Source: Thermoleophilia bacterium (GTDB lineage Bacteria > Actinomycetota > Thermoleophilia > Solirubrobacterales > 70-9). From it: a stretch of 39,958 bases of DNA. The notes below the pieces were generated by a model. That model was given only the letters and a program-made list of their open reading frames with translations, had not been told where the DNA came from and did not search any database. Below, one piece after another: positions 33,745 through 39,958 of the stretch. Numbering within the stretch: position 1 is the stretch's first letter; every line of letters begins with the position of its first letter. The DNA lies in the NCBI GenBank assembly GCA_016649615.1, contig JAENXK010000006.1:1-39958 (forward strand), in the 5' to 3' direction. The translations under genes were made by a program, and so were the position numbers.

Positions 33745-34812
33745 CTACCTGAGATTGAATCCTTCGCCGGTGAAGCGGCCGATGTCGTTCGAAAGTCCGA
33801 TCAGGAACAGCCCGATGACCAGCGCGAAACCGATGACGCTCGCCCGTTCCATCACGGCGAACGGGACCGGCCGTCCGCGCACCTTCTCGACCAGGCTCCA
33901 GAAGATGTGGCCTCCGTCGAGCGGCAGGAACGGGAACAGGTTGATCACTCCGAGCGAGAGGCTGATCAAGGCGATCAGGGTCAACGCCTGGCGGGCCCCG
34001 AGGTCGATCGCCTGGCGGGTCACTTCGTAGCTCCCGGCTACCCCTGAAAGCTCCTTGCGCTCATCGGTCTGGTAGATCCTCGAAAGGATCGAAACCGTCC
34101 TGGAGGTCACGAACCACATGTAGTCAGCCGCGATGCCGGCCGCACCTGCCGCACCCGGGTCGGTCGGTTTGATCCCGAAAGCGAAGCCGAGCCGGTTTCT
34201 TTCGAATTCGGCGTCGTAGACAGGGGTGATCGCGAGCTTACGGCGCTCACCGCCGCGCTTGACCACGACTTCTGCCGGGGTCGCGGCCCGGCAGCCGTCG
34301 ACCGGCTTTCCGGAGCAGGCGTGGGAGTCGATCTGTTCGGCGATCGCCACCTGGTCACCCTTGACCCCGTCAACCGCGATGATGCGGTCTCCCGGTTTCA
34401 GCTTGCCGACCGCCGGCGAGCCTCCGGCCAGCGATTCGACCTGCCGGCTCGGCTCCTGAATTCCGAAGGCCAGGAAGAAGAGGATGATGAAGGCGATCGC
34501 CAGATTCACTGCCGGGCCGGCTCCGATAACCACGATCCTCTTCCAGACCGGCTGGTGGTAATACGCCCGCGGAGCCACCTCGGGGGGCAACTCCTCATCG
34601 GGATTCATTCCGGTGATCCTGACGAAGCCCCCGAGTGGTATCGCTCCGATCCCGTACTCGGTTTCGCCCCTCTTGACCGAGAGCAACTTCGGCGGGAAAA
34701 AGAGAAAGAACCGTTCGACCCGCATGCCGACCGCCTTGGCCGCGACGAAATGGCCCGCTTCATGCAGGATGATCAGGGCGCTGAAGGCGAGAAACGCGAG
34801 GAAAAAGCTCAT
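33745..34812 (-). CDS. rseP: Site-2 intramembrane metalloprotease (RseP/Rip1 family)
   Basis: A 355-residue M50 protease with the zinc site HEAGH (His17, Glu18, His21) in the first TM helix and the third ligand Asp299 in LPLDGGH. A single PDZ-like domain lies between (about 122-200, GGSPAVGKLKPGDRIIAVDG), followed by two C-terminal TM helices. Rip1-type enzymes cut anti-sigma factors and other membrane proteins during regulated proteolysis. Its ATG overlaps the dxr stop by 4 bp, the usual actinobacterial dxr-rip1 pairing. The frequent third partner ispG is here displaced by two genes. Confidence 0.95.
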   Translation of the reverse strand: MSFFLAFLAFSALIILHEAGHFVAAKAVGMRVERFFLFFPPKLLSVKRGETEYGIGAIPLGGFVRITGMNPDEELPPEVAPRAYYHQPVWKRIVVIGAGPAVNLAIAFIILFFLAFGIQEPSRQVESLAGGSPAVGKLKPGDRIIAVDGVKGDQVAIAEQIDSHACSGKPVDGCRAATPAEVVVKRGGERRKLAITPVYDAEFERNRLGFAFGIKPTDPGAAGAAGIAADYMWFVTSRTVSILSRIYQTDERKELSGVAGSYEVTRQAIDLGARQALTLIALISLSLGVINLFPFLPLDGGHIFWSLVEKVRGRPVPFAVMERASVIGFALVIGLFLIGLSNDIGRFTGEGFNLR

Positions 34813-35948
34813 CCGCTCCGAAACCCGCCAACCAGCTCTTCGGAGCGCTCCCGGGCGGCCTCGTCCACCGCGAAAAGCTCCCGGAAACCGCGGGCCGGGC
34901 CCGACCCGACGTCTTCCAGGGTGCGCTCGATGACCTCGGCTATCTGATCGAAGCCGATTCTCCCGCCGAGAAAAGCGCCGACCGCTACTTCGTCGGCAGC
35001 GTTCAGTACGCAGGGTGAGATCCCGCCCATTTCACCGGCGGTCCGGGCCAGGTCGAGACAGCGAAATGTCTCCGGGTCGGGCGCTTCAAAATCGAGTCTG
35101 CCGACGCTGATCAGGTCCAGTCGCTCCACCGGCACGGGTATCCGGACCGGCCAGGCGAGCGCAAAGGCGATCGGAACCCGCATGTCGGGGTACCCGAGGT
35201 GGGCAAGGGTCGCCCCATCGCTGAGATCGACCAGAGAGTGGACGATCGACTGGGGATGCACGACCACATCGATCTTCCCGTAGTCGAGCCCGAAAAGATG
35301 GTGGGCCTCAATCATTTCGAAGCCCTTGTTCATCAGAGTCGCCGAATCGATGGTGATCCGCCCTCCCATCGCCCAGGTGGGGTGGTCCAGTGCCTGCTCG
35401 ACGGTGATTCCGCCGAGGTCCGTCCGCCCCCGGAACGGGCCCCCGGAAGCGGTCAGGACTATCCGCTCAACCGCTTCTTCGCCGTGAAGCAGCTGAAAAA
35501 GCGCAGAATGCTCCGAATCTACGGGCAGAAGCCGGCCCCCCTTGGCCCGGGCCAGCTCCATCACCAGCTCGCCTCCGATCACCAGGCTCTCTTTGTTTGC
35601 GAGGGCCACGTCGATTCCGGCCGAAAGGGCGGCGATCGTCGGTCCCAGTCCCGCGGCGCCGACGATCCCGTTCAGAACCAGGTCCGGTGAGGTCGCGCCG
35701 ATCAGCTCTCGTGCGGCGGCTTCGCCGGCGAGGACGGTGCCGGCGAACGCCTCCCCGGCCTGCCGGGCTCCTTCCGGGTCGGATACGGCGATCGTCCCGG
35801 CCCCGCAACCGCGGGCCTGCACGACAGCCTCTTCCCAGTTCGAACCGACCGCCAGGCCGACCGCTGCCAGATCGTCGCCGGCGTTGATGATCTCCAGGGC
35901 CTGGGTTCCGATCGAACCGGTCGACCCGAGTACGACTATCCGCTTCAC
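34809..35948 (-). CDS. dxr: 1-deoxy-D-xylulose 5-phosphate reductoisomerase
   Basis: A 379-residue MEP-pathway enzyme that converts DXP to MEP using NADPH and a divalent metal. The NADPH-binding start VVLGSTGSIGTQALEI is clear. The metal/substrate region follows (ALANKESLVIGGELV, LLPVDSEHSALFQLL, TASGGPFRGR, TLMNKGFEMIEAHHLF). The length is normal. The GTG start leaves an 83-bp gap to the cdsA stop in which I see no clear promoter. It is translationally coupled to rseP by ATGA. Confidence 0.96.
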   Translation of the reverse strand: MKRIVVLGSTGSIGTQALEIINAGDDLAAVGLAVGSNWEEAVVQARGCGAGTIAVSDPEGARQAGEAFAGTVLAGEAAARELIGATSPDLVLNGIVGAAGLGPTIAALSAGIDVALANKESLVIGGELVMELARAKGGRLLPVDSEHSALFQLLHGEEAVERIVLTASGGPFRGRTDLGGITVEQALDHPTWAMGGRITIDSATLMNKGFEMIEAHHLFGLDYGKIDVVVHPQSIVHSLVDLSDGATLAHLGYPDMRVPIAFALAWPVRIPVPVERLDLISVGRLDFEAPDPETFRCLDLARTAGEMGGISPCVLNAADEVAVGAFLGGRIGFDQIAEVIERTLEDVGSGPARGFRELFAVDEAARERSEELVGGFRSG

Positions 35949-36031
35949 AGGCGCCGCCCGGTCACGCGAGGCTCCTGGTCTTCTCGAACCTCAAACCGGA
36001 GGCCGGCTCACCGGCGTGGGCTGGGGTCCGC

Positions 36032-36826
36032 TCAGTAGACAAGGGCAATCGATACGTAGTAGCCGGCCACTACGGTGAAGAAGACGGCGTCCAGGCGGTC
36101 GAGCAGGCCACCGTGCGGGCCGAACAGCGAGCCGGTGTCCTTCACCTCGAGGTCGCGCTTGATCATCGATTCAAAAAGATCCCCGATCGGCGCTGTCGCG
36201 GCGACTGCGGCCCCCAGGATCAAGGCGTCTGTCCCGGACAGCCAGTCCTGGTAAAGCCCGGCGCACCAGACCGCGAGAACGCCGATCAGGAGGCCGCCGA
36301 CCAGTCCCTCCACCGTCTTGTTCGGGGAGAGCCGGGGCGAGAGCGGGTGCCTCCCGAACATCCGTCCGACCGCGTACGCGCCGGTGTCGGTGCCGAAAGT
36401 GCCGATCAGCACGTTAACCAGCAGGGCGCCACCGTGGTCGGGCAGTTCACGCAGAAGAACCGCGTGAACCAGCGGTATCCCGATCCAGAAGAGTCCCAGG
36501 GCGGTGATCGCGATCGAGGCGGTTATGTTCTCGCGTGCCTCCCGCTCGGCCGCAAAGATGAAGAACAGCAGGAACGGAACGGCCATCATCAGCAGGATGT
36601 TGAAGGCGGTGCCGAAGTAGGCGGCCGCGATCATCCCGGCGAGGCCCAGATAGGCAGCAGGCTGGAGCGGACGGTACCTGGCGCTCATCGTGAAGAACTC
36701 GCGCAGACCGATGATGCCGAATACCACCAGCGCCGCGGCAAACCAGGGGCCGCCGGCGATGATTATCGCCAGGGCGACCACGATCCAGGGCAGGGCCACC
36801 ATGATCCGCTTCAAGGTCTCACCCAT
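36032..36826 (-). CDS. cdsA: Phosphatidate cytidylyltransferase
   Basis: A 264-residue polytopic membrane enzyme that makes CDP-diacylglycerol from phosphatidate and CTP, the precursor used by the PgsA-type enzyme in this window. The complete family signature is present near the C-terminus: SMIKRDLEVKD, GPHGGLLDR. Earlier TFGTDTGAYAVGRMFG and LSPNKTVEG match the nucleotide-binding face. The ATG lies 12 bp after the uppS stop, so the two are co-transcribed. Confidence 0.95.
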   Translation of the reverse strand: MGETLKRIMVALPWIVVALAIIIAGGPWFAAALVVFGIIGLREFFTMSARYRPLQPAAYLGLAGMIAAAYFGTAFNILLMMAVPFLLFFIFAAEREARENITASIAITALGLFWIGIPLVHAVLLRELPDHGGALLVNVLIGTFGTDTGAYAVGRMFGRHPLSPRLSPNKTVEGLVGGLLIGVLAVWCAGLYQDWLSGTDALILGAAVAATAPIGDLFESMIKRDLEVKDTGSLFGPHGGLLDRLDAVFFTVVAGYYVSIALVY

Positions 36827-36838
36827 ATTTGCTGCCCC

Positions 36839-37513
36839 TCACGACGCCGTCCGCGCACCGAAGCGCCGCCGGCGCCGGCTGTACTCCTCGAGGGTCTGCT
36901 CGAAAGCCTCGCGGCCGAAATCAGGCCACAATTCGTCCCGGAATACGAACTCCGAGTAGGCACATTGCCAGAGCAGGTAGTTTGAGATCCTCTGCTCCCC
37001 GCTGGTCCTGATCAAAAGCTCGGGGTCGTTCATCTCGGGAGCGTAGAGACGCTCCCGGAACTCGTCTTCGGTGGTGCCCGTGAAACCGCGGGCGGCATCG
37101 ACCAGTTCCGCCCTGCCGCCGTAGTTGAAGGCGATGAAGAAGGTGATCGCGTCATTTCCGGCGGTCATCTCCTCGGACTCCTCCATGCGGGCGACCAGTT
37201 CGGGGGCGATTCCCTCTCTTCGGCCGATGAAGCGCATGCGGACGCCTTCCTCGTGCAGCTCCGGCGTTTCCGAGACGATTCTCTGCTCGAACATTTCCAT
37301 CAGCGCGGAGACCTCTTCCGGAGACCGGGACCAGTTCTCGGTCGAAAACGAGAAGACGGTCAGCTCCCTGATCCCCAACTCGACCGCGTCCCTGAGCCGG
37401 GCCTTGACCGTGTCGGCCCCCGCCCGGTGGCCCTCCCTCACGGGAAGCCCCCTGGCTTCGGCCCAGCGACCGTTGCCGTCAGTGATGATCGCGACGTATC
37501 GAGGCGCGTTCAC
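36839..37513 (-). CDS. uppS: Isoprenyl transferase (undecaprenyl diphosphate synthase family)
   Basis: A 224-residue cis-prenyltransferase that builds the polyprenyl diphosphate carrier for wall synthesis. The catalytic region is ITDGNGRWAEARG (the usual residue before DGNGRWA is Met, here Thr). GHRAGADTVK, FSFSTENWSRSPEEV, AFNYGGRAEL and LIRTSGEQRISNYLLWQ follow in order. The protein is slightly short. The GTG start overlaps the frr stop (GTGA). The product chain length cannot be read from sequence. Confidence 0.94.
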   Translation of the reverse strand: MNAPRYVAIITDGNGRWAEARGLPVREGHRAGADTVKARLRDAVELGIRELTVFSFSTENWSRSPEEVSALMEMFEQRIVSETPELHEEGVRMRFIGRREGIAPELVARMEESEEMTAGNDAITFFIAFNYGGRAELVDAARGFTGTTEDEFRERLYAPEMNDPELLIRTSGEQRISNYLLWQCAYSEFVFRDELWPDFGREAFEQTLEEYSRRRRRFGARTAS

Positions 37514-38067
37514 ACCTCGAGGATTTCCTCTTCCTTGCCCTTGAGCAGGGAATCGATCTCCTTGATCGCCTCGTCGGTCAGATCCTGAAGGGCCGACTCA
37601 GCCCGGTGTTCATCGTCTTCGCCGGCTTCCCCGTCTTTCTTCAACTCACGCAGGTCCGACATCACGTCCCTCCGTACACCGCGCACCGCGATCCTGCCGT
37701 CCTCGGCCACGCCGTGGACCACCCGGACCAGCTCCCGGCGGCGCTCCTCGGTCAGGTCGGGGATATGCAGGCGGATCACGTTACCGTCGTTTGAAGGAGT
37801 CAGGCCGACGTCGGACTCGAGGATCGCCTTCTCGATTGATGCGATCGAGGACTTGTCGTAGGGCGTGACCACCAGAAGACGCGCTTCGGTTGCGGCGACG
37901 TTCGCCATCTGGGCCAGCGGCGTGGGCGCGCCGTAGTAGTCGACCGTGATCCGGTCAAGCAGGTGCGGGGTCGCCCGTCCGGTCCTGACCGTGGCGAATT
38001 CCCCACGGCTGGAAACGACGGACTTTGCCATCCTTTCCCGGGCGTCTGATAGGAGCTCGTCGATCAT
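37510..38067 (-). CDS. frr: Ribosome recycling factor
   Basis: A 185-residue protein that, with EF-G, splits the post-termination ribosome. It has the three-helix bundle and insertion domain: [54 protein letters not shown] and [15 protein letters not shown]. The length is exactly typical. It overlaps pyrH at its start and uppS at its stop by 4 bp each, indicating tight translational coupling. Confidence 0.97.
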   Translation of the reverse strand: MIDELLSDARERMAKSVVSSRGEFATVRTGRATPHLLDRITVDYYGAPTPLAQMANVAATEARLLVVTPYDKSSIASIEKAILESDVGLTPSNDGNVIRLHIPDLTEERRRELVRVVHGVAEDGRIAVRGVRRDVMSDLRELKKDGEAGEDDEHRAESALQDLTDEAIKEIDSLLKGKEEEILEV

Positions 38068-38822
38068 CTGGTTTCCGGCGGACGGCTTGCCGACCCACTG
38101 GAGCTGACCAGAGTGCCGACCTTTTCGCCGGAAACGATCCTATCTATATTTTCTTCGTCGGCCATGTTGAAGACGTAGATCGGGAGGTCGTTGTCCATGC
38201 AGAGGCTGAGCGCGGTCGAATCCATCACTTTCAGGCCTTTCTCGATCGCTTCACGATGGCTGATCTCGGGGATGAAGGTCGCCCCTTCGTCGGTCGCTGG
38301 ATCGGCGTCGTAGACCCCTTCGACCCCGTTCTTCGCCATCAGGATCGCCTCGGCATGGATCTCAAGCGCCCTCAGGGCGGCCGCGGTGTCGGTGGTGAAA
38401 AACGGGTTGCCCGTTCCGGCGGCAAAAATCACTATCCGGCCCTTCTCCAGGTGGCGCATCGCCCGGCGCCGGATGTAGGGCTCGGCCACCTCCCTGACGT
38501 CGATCGCCGAGAGGACGCGGGTGTACTGGCCGTGCTTTTCGAGGGCGTCCTGGAGGGTCAGGGCGTTCAGCACGGTGGCCATCATGCCCATGTAGTCACC
38601 GGTGGCCCGATCCATCCCGGCTGCGGCGCCGTCTATACCGCGGTAGATGTTGCCGGCGCCGACCACGATCGCCACCTCCACGCCCCGGCCACGGATGGCT
38701 CCGAGCTGCCGGGCGATCCGCTCGACTTCGTCCGGATCCGTCCCGAACTCGAGCTTGCCCATCAGGGCCTCGCCCGAAAGCTTGAGAAGAATCCTGTTGA
38801 AGCGCGGTTCCGTGTCGTTCAT
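38064..38822 (-). CDS. pyrH: UMP kinase
   Basis: A 252-residue bacterial UMP kinase of the amino-acid-kinase fold that phosphorylates UMP to UDP and is usually GTP-activated and UTP-inhibited. The family regions are clear: [12 protein letters not shown] at the start, [30 protein letters not shown], and [12 protein letters not shown]-like [13 protein letters not shown]. It lies between tsf and frr as in most bacteria, with a 4-bp overlap into frr. Confidence 0.97.
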   Translation of the reverse strand: MNDTEPRFNRILLKLSGEALMGKLEFGTDPDEVERIARQLGAIRGRGVEVAIVVGAGNIYRGIDGAAAGMDRATGDYMGMMATVLNALTLQDALEKHGQYTRVLSAIDVREVAEPYIRRRAMRHLEKGRIVIFAAGTGNPFFTTDTAAALRALEIHAEAILMAKNGVEGVYDADPATDEGATFIPEISHREAIEKGLKVMDSTALSLCMDNDLPIYVFNMADEENIDRIVSGEKVGTLVSSSGSASRPPETR

Positions 38823-38838
38823 CGAGTCGGCCGGGAGC

Positions 38839-39447
38839 CTACTCCCCGATCCGGAAGCAGGTGAACCGGCTGATCACCACGTTCTCGCCGACCTTGGCTG
38901 CCAGCTCTTCGCGCATCTGTTCGATCGTCTTGGATTCATGCTTCTCAGTGTTCACGTGCTCCTGCTCGAGCAGGGAGATCTCCCGGGCCCATTTCGCCAC
39001 TTGGCCGTCAACGATCCGCTCGATCACGTCGTCGGGCTTGCCCTCCTCGCGGGCCTTCTCCTCGAAGATCCGCCGCTCGGCTGCGACCTCGTCCTCGGGG
39101 ATTTCTTCGGCCGAAACAAAAGTCGGCGAAGCGGCAGCGATGTGCATCGCCACCTGGTAGGCGAAGTCGGAGAAGTCTTCGTTGCGAGCCACAAAATCGG
39201 TCTCGCACTGAACCTCGACCATCGCCCCGACCTTCTTGTTGGCGTGAATGTAGGAGGCCACCACTCCCTCCGAGGTCCCGCGCCCGGAACGTTTTGCCGC
39301 AGACGCCTGCCCCTTGACCCGCAACAGCTCAATTGCGCGCTCGACGTCGCCTTCGGCCTCGGTCAGGGCGGCTTTGCTGTCCATCATGCCGGCCCCGGTC
39401 TGCTGCCTCAGCGCCTTGACGTCCGCGGCCGTTATCTGGTTACTCAC
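38839..39447 (-). CDS. tsf: Translation elongation factor Ts
   Basis: A 202-residue nucleotide exchange factor for EF-Tu. The N-terminal UBA-like domain ([20 protein letters not shown]) and the core TDFV motif ([16 protein letters not shown]) are clear. The protein is compact, closer to the short Thermus-type EF-Ts than to longer proteobacterial forms. The GTG at 39447 is chosen from homology, 7 bp after the rpsB stop. The frame stays open to 39534, but those residues overlap rpsB. Confidence 0.95.
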   Translation of the reverse strand: MSNQITAADVKALRQQTGAGMMDSKAALTEAEGDVERAIELLRVKGQASAAKRSGRGTSEGVVASYIHANKKVGAMVEVQCETDFVARNEDFSDFAYQVAMHIAAASPTFVSAEEIPEDEVAAERRIFEEKAREEGKPDDVIERIVDGQVAKWAREISLLEQEHVNTEKHESKTIEQMREELAAKVGENVVISRFTCFRIGE

Positions 39448-39454
39448 TGTCCGA

Positions 39455-39958
39455 CTACTCCCGGCTGCCGCCCGCCGGCTTTGACGCGGCGGCCTTCTCC
39501 TGCTTCGTCTCAGTTTCCTCAGGTGCCGCCTCATCCGCTTTTACCGCCTGAGGATGGTCCGGGACGACGGCCTGGGGATGGTCGGGCACGGCCTGGGGGT
39601 GCGGCTGCTCGGCCGGCTTGGCTTCGTCGGCGGGCTTATCAGCTTTTGCCGGCTTCGGTTTCGGCGCGGGCTTGCTCTTTGCGGTTTCGGCCTTCGCCAT
39701 CTCTTCAGCTCGCTCGCGTGCCTTCTGCTCGGCCTGTTCTTTCTCGATCGCCTCTCGCCGGACCCGCTCTTCCTCTTCCCTCTTCCTGCGCTCCTCCTCT
39801 TCCTTCTCCCGGCGGGCCTGCTCCTCGGCCCGTCGCTTTTCTTCGATCACCGCCCAGGCACCGGCGCCCTCTTCAACTGCCGACCCCACGGTCGAGATGA
39901 CCAGCCCACAGGAGCGGATAGCGTCATCGTTGCCGGGAACCACGTAGTCGATGTTGCC
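39455..39958 (-). CDS. rpsB: Ribosomal protein S2 (uS2), 3' part, with long C-terminal extension
   Basis: The last 167 residues of S2; the gene continues beyond the right edge of the window. The conserved end of the fold is visible (NIDYVVPGNDDAIRSCGLVI). It is followed by a highly charged, probably coiled-coil stretch (KREEEERVRREAIEKEQAEQ), an Ala/Lys/Pro-rich segment (KSKPAPKPKPAKADKPA) and three HPQAV units (PHPQAV, PDHPQAV, VPDHPQAV). The extension beyond the normal S2 end is about 130 residues. It is followed by tsf after 7 bp, the universal rpsB-tsf pair. Confidence 0.93.
   Translation of the reverse strand, partial: GNIDYVVPGNDDAIRSCGLVISTVGSAVEEGAGAWAVIEEKRRAEEQARREKEEEERRKREEEERVRREAIEKEQAEQKARERAEEMAKAETAKSKPAPKPKPAKADKPADEAKPAEQPHPQAVPDHPQAVVPDHPQAVKADEAAPEETETKQEKAAASKPAGGSRE
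39546..39603. repeat. In-frame tandem repeat encoding HPQAV units in rpsB
   Basis: Three imperfect copies of a GC-rich unit read as (P/V)DHPQAV on the minus strand within the rpsB extension. They vary in length by a codon, which suggests expansion by slippage or unequal exchange. Confidence 0.7.

Overview
This window is a GC-rich bacterial chromosome segment, most likely from an actinobacterium of the Thermoleophilia/Solirubrobacterales type. That placement is an inference. It rests on the gene order rpsB-tsf-pyrH-frr-uppS-cdsA-dxr-rseP-ispG-proS, an actinobacterial DUF3159 membrane protein, a GarA-like FHA gene next to a MerR (FtsR-like) gene behind pgsA, frequent GTG/TTG starts and a c-di-AMP (ydaO) riboswitch in front of an RlpA-type wall protein. 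Most genes lie on the minus strand. I see no rRNA, tRNA, CRISPR array or insertion sequence.

Region 1 (1-9.5 kb): DNA repair and metabolism. An ECF-like sigma factor overlaps ogt by 4 bp. Two adjacent acyl-CoA dehydrogenases probably form a heteromeric pair. They are followed by a SNF2 helicase, a DUF3159 membrane protein with a DEDDh exonuclease, a CDF metal exporter and a divergent NhaA antiporter. Region 2 (9.5-17.5 kb): glutamate synthase gltB-gltD, a short-chain dehydrogenase and a CcdA-like thiol-redox membrane protein.

Region 3 (17.5-20.6 kb) is the accessory-looking part. A frameshifted gene with an AbiEi-like N-terminus and a DUF559 endonuclease-like C-terminus lies between two 41-bp direct repeats (36/41 identical). 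Each repeat contains two interleaved inverted repeats, and one stem shows a compensatory G-C to A-T change between copies. Next come a small conserved-looking hypothetical and the riboswitch-controlled RlpA-like wall protein.

Region 4 (20.6-27.1 kb): glutamine-dependent NAD synthetase, a hotdog thioesterase, a membrane protein combining a sigma-region-4-like HTH with an RskA-like outer domain, an alkyl-DHAP-synthase-like flavoprotein, an SRPBCC protein, and the MerR/FHA pair with what looks like a leaderless promoter. Region 5 (27.1-40 kb): pgsA, proS, ispG, a squalene-cyclase-fold protein and a long-chain acyl-CoA ligase set into the MEP-pathway block, then rseP, dxr, cdsA, uppS, frr, pyrH, tsf and the 3' part of rpsB, which carries a long charged and repetitive C-terminal extension. 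This block joins isoprenoid supply (ispG, dxr), polyprenyl carrier and phospholipid synthesis (uppS, cdsA, pgsA) and translation.
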